Source of the DNA: Welwitschia mirabilis
Taxonomy: Eukaryota; Gnetophyta; Gnetopsida; Welwitschiales
Length of the DNA: 25,648 bases
NCBI GenBank assembly: GCA_051453625.1
Contig: JBOZIK010000001.1
Location: forward strand, 5,257,971 to 5,283,618
Direction of reading: 5' to 3'
Shown piece by piece: positions 1 to 10,199 of this stretch. A model generated the notes under the pieces. It worked only from the letters and a program-made list of their open reading frames with translations, was not told the origin of the DNA and did not search any database. The stretch's first letter is position 1; each line of letters starts with the position of its first letter. A program made the position numbers and the translations under genes.

Positions 1-1599
1 ATTATAAATATGTATTATGTAATATAATACATATGCTTTAAATTTAATATAATGATTTAAATTACATTTCTTATGTTCTAAAAGTTTAAGGTAACCTCTA
101 TGCTTTTTTAATAATTGAAATGACGCTAGTTCAAAGAATGGAACATAATCGATAGGCATAAAATCAATGAAAGCATTGATACTGTAAGAAAACCCCAAAC
201 TATTTCATTTAAAAATTGTTAATATAGTAAAATTAAGTCTATAATTATAACGGTTGTAATGCCAATTAAATGATAAAAAAGAATTCAACCAAAACCTGAA
301 CACCACCCCTAGTGTCTTGAATTTGTAATTATAAGAAGTGTCTTGGTTCAGAAGCTCTATATCTAAAATGCTAAAATGGGAAAAATGATGAACTAAAATG
401 CTATTATAGGGCAATTATGAAGTACAAAAAATAAAAAAATGTTGCCCTACCAAGATGGTCAAATACATTTGATAGAATGACATAAGGTAATGATTAAGTT
501 GAACACCTTAAAATGCATTGCACATCAAATAGTGGACTAAAATGTTAGGGCAACAAATATGCATGGTTGCATAAGAATTAAACAAAAATACATGAGACTA
601 AGTTCTATAATTAAAGCCACTATGTTTCAAGATGAAGGAACCATCAATAATTGTGAATGCACAAATGATGTATGAGAAGAATACCTTTCCATCACAGCAA
701 AAGACATAATACTCTATAATGGGATAAAGGAACTACAATAGTTTGGATGGGATATGCCTTCTATAGTAGCATGCCTTACCACATCTTAAGGGACTCCTTC
801 AACTCATCTTATTTCTTTAGTAAAGTTTACTTTTAGGGTTGGCCTTTGACTATGAGAAAAGCATTTAATCCTTGCCCTAGAAACTAGTGTATTGTAATAG
901 AGATGTACCTCTAGCTACTTATTCATGTGCATAATACAATTATAATAAAAACAAATTACCTCTAGCTAGTATAATAAATATTTAACTCTAGGTCCTTATG
1001 CTTAAAATGAAGCCTTGCCCCACATCCATAGATAATACAAAGCTCTCATTATGGAAATGTTAAGGACATGCCTGTCCTTAATATTTAGGCATCAATACTC
1101 AAGATAAGCAAAACCTAGTACACTTATCTCTCCCAACAGATGTACATCTCCGTTTACAATAACATTAGGATAAAGCCCTGAGAGGATGACCTAAAAAAGC
1201 AATAAAACATGCAGGAACCCCATATAAAATAGCCAATGTTATGATAGAAAGGAACAATGAAGACCGTTAAAGATTTCAGTCATTCTAGGATGTAGGATAT
1301 CTTAATCTTTATCACATAAAGGAAGATTCACATGGCAAACATGAGAGTAGATATTCACACACCTATAGATATGACCATTCAACTACTTGAAAACAAGCCT
1401 AATAGCACCGCAGCATCACATGCCATTGCATGAGCCTTACAAGAATGTTAAGTATTATCCTAAAAACCCTTCCACATGATTTTAGATATTTGACATGCAA
1501 CACAATCTACTAATATAATAGAAAATTGGCTTAAAATGATGCAAAAATCAGAATTAAGAATAGCAAAGATAAAAGGTAATTCTCAGTTAATATACTTAC
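1..1599. other. AT-rich intergenic DNA, nothing recognised
   Basis: I see no retrotransposon motif, tRNA or long open frame in this stretch. The only notable reading frame (205-414, minus, 69 codons) is low-complexity and resembles no family I know. The sequence is AT-rich with scattered short A and T runs, like ordinary plant intergenic or intronic DNA. Confidence 0.5.
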
Positions 1600-2230
1600 T
1601 TTCCATCCCAAGGTGAAGCCCGTTTGCAAATGGCACCCCCGAATAAAGACAATCTCTAGCTATAATAGCGCTGCAAAAGGAGTAGATAGAAGATCTTTCT
1701 TCATTTTGCAGTTAACATAACCATCACAGTGCAGTGCTAAACTGAATCCTAGGAGACTAAATTTAGAGCTCTCAGAAACGTGTGCTGGATTCTTGCAAGC
1801 TGCGCCATTCGCGTCCCTGCACAGAGCTATCATCACAGTCACGCCCACACACGTTTGCGCTTGGAGCATCGTGCACATCCTTATGCTGGTTTCTCCTAAG
1901 TGTTTCCTGTGCCAATCTCCTCTGCATGCATCTTGTCTGCTCGCCGGCACTCTCACCCGCAGTCGTCGTGCTCACTGTCACAGCAACACACGTTGCTCTT
2001 ACATCCACCCTCATCCTGTCGGATGCCAGCATAGAAAAGGCTCAGTCATCCTTAATACCCTTTCTGTCCAGCAAAACACCTTTCTTTCTTTTATTTTATT
2101 TTTTTACCTTTTTGGTCTGGCTTCTCCACTTTGGCTTTGATGCTTCTGGTTCAGCCCCGGCTACCCTGATGCCTCTGCAACCAACTATGTGAGCAGCGTC
2201 ACCTCTCATATCGAATGCCATCTACAGCCT
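1600..2230. other. GC-rich island of unknown nature, possible minus-strand exon
   Basis: Composition changes sharply here from AT-rich flanks to a GC-rich block containing several overlapping short frames: 1782-2192 and 1793-2140 on plus, 1660-1956 and 1772-2032 on minus. None resembles a protein family I know, and overlapping frames on both strands usually reflect composition rather than coding. At the left edge the minus strand carries a good plant splice donor, GTAAGTAT, reading leftward from 1599. The block could therefore be a minus-strand first exon, a non-coding transcript exon, or a captured gene fragment. Which of these is unresolved. Confidence 0.25.
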
Positions 2231-2849
2231 CTCCTTTATTTATAACATTTAACATATACAAACATAATGATAGGTTTATTATTCATTATATTTTCTTTTG
2301 AAATATTCAGCACATAAGGAAGAATACTCTAGAATTTAAGCATGCTTTGAGAGATTAATATAAGATTAAATATAATGAATAATTAGTTTACCAATTGGAT
2401 GTATTTTCCATTAGCATAAAAGATATGAAGAACTTAAACCAGTGAATAGGCTATGCTATTCAATGAGTCTAAGGGTAAAGATTATTTAATCTTCATATCA
2501 TTACTACACAATTTATGAATCCATTGCATACCCACTATAACAATTAATAATACATCATCAATGCCATTTATAAGATCATTAAATAAATACACATTAAACA
2601 TTCATTAAAATTTAGTACTTTGACTAAAATAAACTCAAATTCGTGATATAGATAAATATAAAGAAATAATAATACAAGAAGTTCTACATAAATATTTAGG
2701 GTATTACAGAATTGTAGTGGAAGAAAATTAAAATCAAGCCTTAAGAAGTAGAAGAACATTTGTTTCTAATGTCAATAAAATAAGTAAAAAGCTAGCTAAT
2801 CTAAAAGAATCCCTTGAAAACCCAAATTAAAAGAAGACAAGGTAGAAGA
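2231..2849. other. AT-rich DNA, nothing recognised
   Basis: Very AT-rich sequence with no motif I can assign. It lies directly upstream of a copia reverse-transcriptase fossil on the plus strand and may include decayed integrase-RT linker of the same element, but no residues are recognisable. Confidence 0.4.
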
Positions 2850-4215
2850 AGTATGATATATTCATGAAGAATCAAACTTGAAAAAGATAGATGATATAAA
2901 TTCGATGTTTTGTATCAAGTATCATTAAGATGATATAATCAATAATTACAAGATTAAGTTCATTATTAAAGGTTATGTAGAAAAATAAGGCATTGCTTAG
3001 AATGAAACATCTACATCCACAACAAAAAATTTATACCATATGAATTTGCATTCTTAAATGGAGATCTTGAAAAATAAATATTCATAATTAAGCTTGAAGG
3101 CTTTGAAATTAAAGACCATGAAATAAATTCTAAGACTAAATAAATCCTTGTATAGCATAAACAAGCTCTCAAAGTATGATTTATAAAGATTGATGAATTC
3201 CTCAAAAGTTTTAGTTTTTAAGATTTCTCTCCTAGGTAAAAATCTCTATGTAAAAAGGTAAATACAAAAGAGATATAATACTCTTACTTTATAGTAGTAA
3301 CATAATATTGATAGGAGAGTGTAAGATAGAGATTAAGAAAGTAAGGGATGGCAGTCAAAATTTTGAAATTTTAGATCTTGAATATTTTAAAGTAGTTTTT
3401 TTAGCATTTTAAATACTAAGAAATGATGAAATAATAAAAATGTATTAAGGAAAATATACCAAAGCAATACTATGAATAATATTTTGTGAATTAATGATGA
3501 TAAGACAATCCTATAGAGTTAGGTATAAAGATAAAGCCTAATAAAATGATAAGAAAGACTAATTCCATAAAATACCATAAGGTAGTTGATAAATTAATAT
3601 GTCTAATAAACATAAGACTGAATATCATATTTTCTAATAAGTTTATTAGAGTTATGTATTATCCAAATACGACATACATAATGTTGAAAATTTATATATT
3701 AAAGTACTTAATTAGAATGATAAGACACAATAAAAATCTTTTATAAAGACCAAAAAAGTTTAGTTGATTGCATAAATTTAGATTGGGTTAGGGCTAAAGA
3801 TGGTGGATCAACCTTAGATTATGTCATTTAGTTCAATGGAAATGTTATTTTATGGTTAAGTAAAAAATAAGAAACAATTGTAATTTATCCTACTAAGGTA
3901 AAACATGCTGTAGTAGCAATTTATGCTTTAAATTGAAATGAATCCATTAAATTCGAAGTGATCTTAATGAAGATACTTAAATTACAATTCTCATTCATCA
4001 TGATAATCAAAGTATAACAAAATTTATAAAGTATCCTATATTTCACAAAAGAGTAAAGCATGTCAAGCTTAGGTTTCATTATGTTAGGAAATTATACTTG
4101 AAAGGATTTATCAAGCTAAGCTACATTAACACATAGTAATAGGTAGTAGATTGAGTCACAAAATTAGTTGAAGAATTAAATTTCAATATTTTGTGGAAGC
4201 TATACAAGTCAAGGA
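2850..4215 (+). pseudogene. Ancient Ty1/copia reverse transcriptase and RNase H fossil
   Basis: Landmarks of copia pol appear in the right order across frames riddled with stops. A palm-upstream segment around 2946-2994 reads YKIKFIIKGYVEK. A block at 3039-3113 reads FAFLNGDLEK then stop, then a segment with EGFEIKDHE. The position of the catalytic YVDD box (3281-3316) now reads LLLYSSNIILIG, so both active-site aspartates are gone. RNase H follows: DWVRAKDGGSTLDYV near 3781, ILWLSKK-stop-ETI near 3850, and DNQSITKFIKYPIFHKRVKH near 4002-4060. Many changes look like C-to-T or G-to-A (Lys/Gln/Gly codons turned into stops or Lys/Arg), as expected of long-methylated plant DNA. Gag, protease and integrase are not visible upstream. 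Lineage cannot be set. The family call is firm, the edges are approximate. Confidence 0.8.
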
Positions 4216-4227
4216 CAAAAAGCTAAA

Positions 4228-4640
4228 ATTTTAAGGTAGAGCATTGCATGAAACATAAAACACAAAATACATCAAACATTTAAAAACAAAATACATCAAA
4301 CATTTATTTTTAAAAGTATTTTATCCTCATAAAATAAAATCCCAAGTCTTAACTAATAATTAATCATATAAATTAGTCAGTTAATTACTCCTAATGAAAT
4401 AATGTGACTAGTTATACTTCTTTTATGAAGAGTCACATCTTCTTATCTTATATATAAACTATACTTCACCATATCAAATGAGTGTAATCTAGTTGCAATT
4501 CATTTAATTTATAAATTATGTTGCCAATAAAAGTGTTTTTTGTATTTCAAATTTTTATGCATTCGTATTTTTATTTTATATTATATTAATATTTTTTGTC
4601 CTTTATTTCACTTCTGCATAAGCTCTTAATAGCTACATCT
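4228..4640 (+). repeat. Probable 3' LTR of the copia fossil
   Basis: This AT-rich segment lies just downstream of the RNase H end, where a copia polypurine tract and 3' LTR belong. It begins after a purine-rich stretch (AAGGTAGAG near 4223) and contains a TATA-like box, TATATATAA, around 4448-4456, with an AATAAA-like signal (CAATAAAAG) near 4525. I find no second copy in the window, so both ends are guesses. Confidence 0.35.
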
Positions 4641-6491
4641 TTAATAAATGCTTATAGAACATCCCCAACATGTTGGCTTTGTACATGTTGTGAATTTAAG
4701 TGATTTGTCATTCATAATAAAGGATTGTAGTGCTCTAACTTCCATGTAGAATTAGTTCTTATTCCTTGATGATTTATGGTGTTTTTGTATTTTGTATCTA
4801 TACAACTCTACCTTGCTAAGCTTTGTCTTAAGGTTCCTAGTTTATCCCTTCAATTTCATCAACTACGATTGCAAGGGATCAATCTTCAATTGAGCCATCT
4901 TCTGATTCCCATAAAAGATGATCATGAAACATTGTAAAAACTGATTTATTTTGGGTATAGCTTGCTTTTTCTATAGCCTTTGAAACCTTAGCATAAATGA
5001 AAATGATCTTACATCTTTACTTCTTATCGTTTTCAACATTAGGTGAATTATCATGATGTTGGTTCAAATCATAACTTTTACCATAACTAAATTTAGTTAC
5101 CATTAGTTAATGGAATAAACAAATTCATTTTTACTTCATTAATAGTTACAACTCTCTGTTATAACTTTTCTTTTTAGAGCTTCATTAATGCACTACTTTT
5201 TCTTTCCACTTTATGTTTTAGGATGAAGCCATCAGTTGTAATACATGTTAAAAATTAGACAAGATCTACTCTGATATCATCTTAGACTCAAGCATGGAAG
5301 ATTAATTTATTTCATGACTAGTAGAAAGAGAAGTAAAAGAATCAATTTTTTAGTATATTTTAGATATGAATAAATAAATAACTAATAATTAAGGATAAAA
5401 TGTTATTACATTTTTTTCCCCAGGTAAGTATGGTAGGTGGTTCATCAATGAACCACCCATCTAATAAATGAGCCACCCATCTAATTATTAGACTTAAGCT
5501 TTTATGACTTTTGAGTATTTTATCATACTTTATTTAACTTTAAAATGTTTCTTATTCTTCTTGTTATATACCATTTGGAATGAATTTTCTTCATTTATAT
5601 TTTGTTTCATGAAGTAGGAAGAATAGCTTTTTCTTTTTGATTATAAAATGAAGCATGTCATTGCATGTTTTATTAGTCAAGTTAGTAATTCATAAGTAAA
5701 TTTACTAAACTTGCTAACATTATTCTCTTTATGGACTACATGTTTTTTATACGTCTTATTTTTTAATGTTTTAATGATTTCTCTCTTTATATCATAAAAT
5801 CAGGTACCTTGGAAAAGTTATGTTTCTTAATGATAATAAAGTATTGGTTTATAAAGTCACCATTCAATTAACTAATCATAATACTCTATTATAATTATTT
5901 CATGAGTTTTGAGTTACTTAATCCAACTTCCATTCCATAGTATCTATGCAATAGAGAGAAAATGTTGTTTGTTATAACTCTCTTTATCTGAAACTTTTCT
6001 TTTTTGCTGCAACATGTTCTATTTTATGGTATAATATCACTTAAAATTTATCTCTTTACAATATTACTTCATAACTAGATTCATCATCAAATTTGCTGGG
6101 CATAATACTTCTTTAAGTATCATTTCTAAGAATTCTATAGTACTAAGGATTTTGCCTAAAATCTTACTTCCATACCCTAGGGTTATGATGTTGAGAGTTA
6201 ATGTATTGGGAATTCTTTAGATGAATTTTATTTTTAGTTATGTAATAGAATCTTTTAGAATTAATGAACCATTAATTTTACATATCATATATTGATAGTA
6301 TTAACAATTCTTATATTATCTTAGGCTTTTATACTATCGTGATTCTAGATGGTTTCCTATTCTTTACCATGCTATCATTAGAATTCTATGAATTATTATA
6401 GTACTTTTTAGTTTTATAAAAAAACTTTCTTTTTTTTAGATTTCACAATAGATTTTTAATCTTTAATTCTTCTTCTTAGACACTTTCTTTC
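4641..6491. other. AT-rich stretch, no gene recognised
   Basis: About 1.85 kb of AT-rich sequence without a recognisable domain on either strand. It holds a small hairpin at 5436-5457. It also holds a minus-strand motif at 5263-5279 (TGATATCAGAGTAGATC) that resembles the tRNA-Met primer-binding site of plant LTR elements with two mismatches. Neither is enough to define an element. Confidence 0.4.
5436..5457. repeat. Short perfect hairpin
   Basis: GGTGGTTCAT and ATGAACCACC form a 10-bp perfect inverted repeat with a 2-base loop. The right arm belongs to a short direct repeat, with ATGAACCACCCATCTAAT followed by ATGAGCCACCCATCTAAT. No function is implied. Confidence 0.6.
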
Positions 6492-6984
6492 CATTTCAAC
6501 CTTTTTAGTATTAGTCCTAATTCTATTTCTTTCTTTCTTTCTTTACCTTTTCTTCCCACATTGAGTTTCTTCTATTTTTATAATAAATTGTTAGTAAGAT
6601 TTTCTAGAGTATGGGTCTAAGAAGAATTTGATAATACCTCCTTAAATGCATTGTATTAAATTGATAACACATAGAGCATGGTGTACTCCCCTACTATCCT
6701 CTAATTGTGTGTTGATTGATATAACTTGCTTTTTTACTTGTGATATCTTCTTATGATTTGTCATATTTAGATTGAATAGTTATACATATAATGACAACTT
6801 TATTACATTGATTTAACAACATTATTTTATGCCCAATAAAAGATAAAAAAGATAAAAAATATATAGTTCTAGAGTAGGTTTAAAGTATACAAGCATGGAT
6901 AGAAGATCATCACTTAGTTGATCTCTAGCATCATATGCATCAATCTTTGCTTTTCATGTGAAAATCATTTCTTCGTTTTTTTAA

Positions 6985-7252
6985 TTATTATTATTATTAT
7001 AACTTTCATCAATTCAAATCCTTTCAAGACTCCACTTTCTGTGGGTTTTCATAGTGACTAATTGTTATGTTAGAGCCTTGATTTTTCAGGAGAACTATGA
7101 CTCTAAGGAAAATATTTATTATTATTATTATAACTCTCATCAATTAAAATCCTTTCAACACTCCACTTTCTCTGGGTTTTCATAGTGATTAATTGTTATG
7201 TTGGAACCTTGATTTTTCAGGAGAACTATGACTCTAAGGAAAATATTTATTA
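6985..7252. repeat. Tandem duplication, period 131 bp (in X)
   Basis: Two consecutive units with period 131 bases, each opening with an ATT/TTA microsatellite, running through CTCCACTTTCT and TTTTTCAGGAGAACTATGAC, and ending in AAGGAAAATA. The same two-unit structure with the same period is present in X', so the tandem duplication predates the X/X' duplication. Confidence 0.85.
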
Positions 7253-7352
7253 TAAAACATGTACTCTAGGTACTTTGTATTTTCCTTTAGTTACTTATGA
7301 ATTTTAGGTTCCAAGTGAGTTATGTTTTCATTAAACTTGTGCTCTTCATTAT

Positions 7353-7364
7353 GCTCTAATGCCA
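7353..7364 (-). other. Primer-binding-site-like motif (copy in X)
   Basis: The minus strand reads AACA then TGGCATTAGAGC. This is close to the TGGTATCAGAGC site complementary to initiator tRNA-Met used by plant LTR retrotransposons, and it follows a CA dinucleotide as an LTR end would. The equivalent site in X' (9199-9210) is a better match. Confidence 0.35.
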
Positions 7365-7514
7365 TGTTATTATCTTAGAAGATTAAAAAATTTTATATGG
7401 GTTTGAATTTTTGAAGAAAAAGAAAACTAAATGATGTATGAGACGACTTTTGTTTATTTGCATAGATCCTTATGTGATTTTTATTTTACAGTTATAATAT
7501 TTGTTAATTATTCT

Positions 7515-7876
7515 AAGAAATCTTTCACTTTCTGCTCTTGTGGCCATACATTCTCAAAGGCAAATTACACTTTTTTTAATCTTTCCCTTATTTCAAAGAA
7601 ATCATAATGAGTCAATGATCTAAGCATCATTTTCGTTCTCCTTCCAATTGCTAGGTAGTTTCCTTTAACCAGTCCATAGACATCAACACTATCTATTCTT
7701 GATAGAATTCTTGCCTTTGCTTACCTTCGAGTTTACCACATGAACTGGGCTTTTTGTGAGGATAGGTTTATTAAATTTAAATTTATTATAAACTCCTCAA
7801 AATCTTGGACTCTTGCTGGGTTTCATTCCCCTTCTCCTTGCTTTTTCCGTTTGAATGTAGGTTAGTTAAAATCTTT
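7515..7876 (-). pseudogene. LINE ORF2 endonuclease remnant (copy in X)
   Basis: On the minus strand, starting at 7873, a GDFN-like core (DFN) is followed by an in-frame run including RVQDFEEFIINLNLINLSSQ. This is the layout of the apurinic endonuclease domain of plant L1-type LINE ORF2. Further on come a broken segment with MSMDWLKET and an FENV-like block. Stops interrupt it repeatedly and no reverse transcriptase follows. Its 5' part is hidden by the gap. The matching region of X' (9385-9727) continues upstream into more of the same ORF, which supports the assignment. Confidence 0.65.
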
Positions 7877-7888
7877 TATGATATGCAT

Positions 7889-7988
7889 NNNNNNNNNNNN
7901 NNNNNNNNNNNNNNNNNNNNNNNNNNNNNNNNNNNNNNNNNNNNNNNNNNNNNNNNNNNNNNNNNNNNNNNNNNNNNNNNNNNNNNNN
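7889..7988. other. Scaffold gap (100 N)
   Basis: A run of exactly 100 N, the usual placeholder for a gap of unknown size. It separates the end of repeat X from a copia gag fragment, so the true distance and intervening sequence are unknown. Confidence 0.99.
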
Positions 7989-8370
7989 GTATGATCAGCC
8001 TACGAGCATGAGCTAGTTTTATATCGTCAACAAGATCTTCAAAATAAAGATGAAAGAAGGTGCATTATTGCAAGCACACCTAGACAAGATGAACAGGTTG
8101 TTCATGGAGTTGGATGACCTGAGGATAATGTTTAAAGAAAACCTGAGGCTAATTGTGGTTCTCAGTTTCTTGCCTGATTCCTGGGAGACTATTTGCACTA
8201 CCCTGATGATGGACTTAGACACTGCCATGCCTGAATATTGTCATTTCAAAGCCTCTGGATACCTATAAGAATAGGGCTGTTGAGTCTGTTGGAGAAGCCC
8301 TTGTTGTTCACAGAGGACGTTCTTAGACCAGAGGAGGAGGACTTTGGTAGAGAAAGAGCAGAGGAAGATT
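7989..8370 (+). pseudogene. Copia gag fragment, same family as the Tork-like element
   Basis: This segment aligns without indels to 14054-14434, inside the gag gene of the Tork/Tnt1-like element, with about 11 differences in 381 bases (about 97% identity by eye). It encodes the middle of a copia gag (UBN2-type) domain: MKEGALLQAHLDKMN, then LFMELDDLRIMFKENL, then LPDSWETICTTL. It stops, after the VESVGEALVV region, at the bases GAGGAAGAT, where repeat X' begins. No zinc knuckle, LTR or pol accompanies it on this side, and the left side is a gap. It is either a truncated insertion or the edge of a larger element lost in the gap. Confidence 0.85.
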
Positions 8371-8822
8371 TTTTCATTTCAACCTTTTTAGTACTAGTCT
8401 CTTTTATTTTTATAATAATCTGTTAGTAAGATTTTCTAGAGTATGGGTCTAAGAAGAATTTGATAATACCTCCTTAAATGCATTGCATTAAATTAATAAC
8501 ACATAGAGCATGGTATACTCCCCTACTTTTCTCTAATTGTGTGTTGATTGATATAACTTGCTTCTTTGCTTGTAATATCTTCTTATGATTTATCATATTT
8601 AGATTGAATAGTTATACATATAATGACAACTTTGTTACATTGATTTAACAACATTATTTTATGTCCAAAAAAAGGAAAAAAGATAAAAAATTTCATGGTT
8701 CTAGAGTAGGTTTAAAGTATGTAAGCATGGATAGAAGATCATCACTTACGTTGATCTCTAGCATCATATGTATCAATTTTTGCTTTTCATGTGAAAATCA
8801 TTTCTTTGTTTTTTTTTAAATG

Positions 8823-9090
8823 ATTATTATTATTATAACTTTCATCAATTCAAATCCTTTTAAGACTCCACTTTCTCTAGGTTTTCATAGTGATTAATTG
8901 TTATATTGGAGCCTTGATTTTTCAAGAGAATTATGACTCTAAGGAAAATATTTATTATTATTATTATAACTTTCATAAATTCAAATCCTTTTAAGACTCC
9001 ACTTTCTCTGGGTTTTCATAGTGATTTATTGTTATGTTGGAGCCTTGATTTTTCAGGAGAACTATGACTCTAAGGAAAACATTTATTATA
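8823..9090. repeat. Tandem duplication, period 131 bp (in X')
   Basis: This is the same two-unit tandem structure as at 6985-7252, again with period 131 bases and the same TTTTTCAGGAGAACTATGAC-type core. Confidence 0.85.
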
Positions 9091-9198
9091 AAACATGTAC
9101 TATGGGTACTTTATGATTTCCTTCAATTACTTATGAATTTTGGGTTCCAAGTGACTTATGTTTTCCTTCATGTTTTCATTAAAATTGTGCTCTTCATT

Positions 9199-9210
9199 GC
9201 TCTGATGCCA
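9199..9210 (-). other. Primer-binding-site-like motif (copy in X')
   Basis: The minus strand reads AATAACA followed by TGGCATCAGAGC. This is one mismatch from the tRNA-Met primer-binding site of plant LTR elements and is placed directly after a CA. If real, a short LTR would lie at about 9211-9385 on the minus strand, between this site and the LINE endonuclease remnant. No matching second LTR or coding domain was found. Confidence 0.4.
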
Positions 9211-9384
9211 TGTTATTATTTTAGAATATTAAAAATATTTTATATGAGTTTGAATTTTAGAAGAAAAAGAAAACTAAATGATGTATGAGATGACTTTTAT
9301 TTTATTTTCATAGCTCCTTATGTGATTTTTATTTTATAGTTATAATATTTGTTAATTATTCTAAGAAATCTTTCACTTTCTGCT

Positions 9385-10060
9385 CTTGTAGCCATACGTT
9401 CTCAAAGGTAAATTACACTTTTTTATCTTTCCCTTATTTCAAAGGAATCATAATGAGTCGATGATCTAAGCATCATTTTCCTTCTTCCTCCAATTGCTAG
9501 GTAGTCTCCTTTAACCAATCCATAGACATCAACACTATCTATTCTTAATAGAATTCTTTCCTTTGCTTATCTTCGAGTTTACCACATGAACTGGTTTTCT
9601 GTGAGGATAGGTTTATTAGATTTAAATTTATTATAAACTCTTCAAAATCTTGGGCTCTTGCTAGGTTTCATTCCCCTTCTCCTTGCTTTTTCCGTTTGAA
9701 TCTAGGTTGGTTGAAGTATTTTATGATATGCATTTTTTATTGGTCATCTTCTACTTTAGTTTTATCTCTAGTATCATTCTTGTGCCTATTTGCTATAGGG
9801 TATAAACATTAATTAGCTAGTAATCTGCAATCTCAAAAATTTAGAACTACCTTGTCCCCTTAATATTTTTATACTTGATATTCTTTACAAAGAGGGTTGT
9901 CAGTTCCCTTACTTACCCAATAACTGGCTTTCACTCTACATTTCAAGTTACCTACATGCCTTGAAACCTATCCTTGGTTTAAACTTTAATTTACTATAAA
10001 TACATAATGCTAATTTTATAACTAGTCAAAAATTATTTGATAACCCATTTCTTTGGGCAT
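9385..10060 (-). pseudogene. LINE ORF2 endonuclease remnant (longer copy)
   Basis: Read leftward on the minus strand, this holds the endonuclease domain of an L1-like LINE. A VYGP-type block lies at 9797-9810 (now FIPYSK in the broken frame). A degenerate GDFN site follows near 9717. Then comes EEFIINLNLINLSSQ, then a RIDSVDVYG/MSMDWLKETT segment, then DHRLIMIPL and FENVWLQEQKVKDFL. This is the known order of VYGP, GDFN, SDH and FENMW motifs. The frame changes several times and stops are common. It lies downstream of the DUF4283 ORF1 remnant on the same strand, which is the normal LINE order. Reverse transcriptase is absent. After about 9385 the sequence switches to a region with a primer-binding-site-like motif. 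Confidence 0.7.
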
Positions 10061-10199
10061 CATTCATGTACTGAATATTCAAGCTTATGATCTTTATTTA
10101 ACTTATTTTTAGGAGGCCTTTACTGATAGATCAAAGAGGGCCTTTTGAGACCCATTAGCACTGTTTTTAACTGCTTATTTTTTGGCTTTGATGGCATCT

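Larger units (their letters stand above)
6492..7888. repeat. Direct repeat X, first copy, cut by a scaffold gap
   Basis: This 1.4-kb block matches 8375-9733 in the same orientation along its whole length, at roughly 93-95% identity by eye. One indel of about 55 bases lies near the left end. It contains a tandem 131-bp duplication and a minus-strand LINE endonuclease remnant. The copy stops exactly at the N run that starts at 7889, so its true right edge is unknown. Confidence 0.9.
8375..9733. repeat. Direct repeat X', second copy
   Basis: This is the second copy of the block at 6492-7888. It starts immediately after the gag fragment at CATTTCAACC. Its match to X ends at 9733 only because X runs into the gap. 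The sequence continues rightward without a break into the rest of a LINE, so X' sits in the more complete context and X is the truncated copy. Confidence 0.9.

Noticed and set aside
1660-2192. Four overlapping frames on both strands, one with hydrophobic stretches
   Set aside because: No family resemblance; overlapping frames on both strands reflect GC content. Kept only as a GC-rich island.
5263-5279. Minus-strand TGATATCAGAGTAGATC as a primer-binding site of another LTR element
   Set aside because: Two mismatches to the tRNA-Met site, no CA end before it, and no domain downstream.
7805-8011. Frames running across N runs (also 12228-12488 and 18640-18978)
   Set aside because: The N gaps are treated as coding; the frames are artefacts.
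8050-8268. 72-codon frame that looks like a small conserved host protein because a near-identical one occurs at 14115
   Set aside because: Both are the middle of a copia gag domain; the flanks at 14115 show zinc knuckle and pol.
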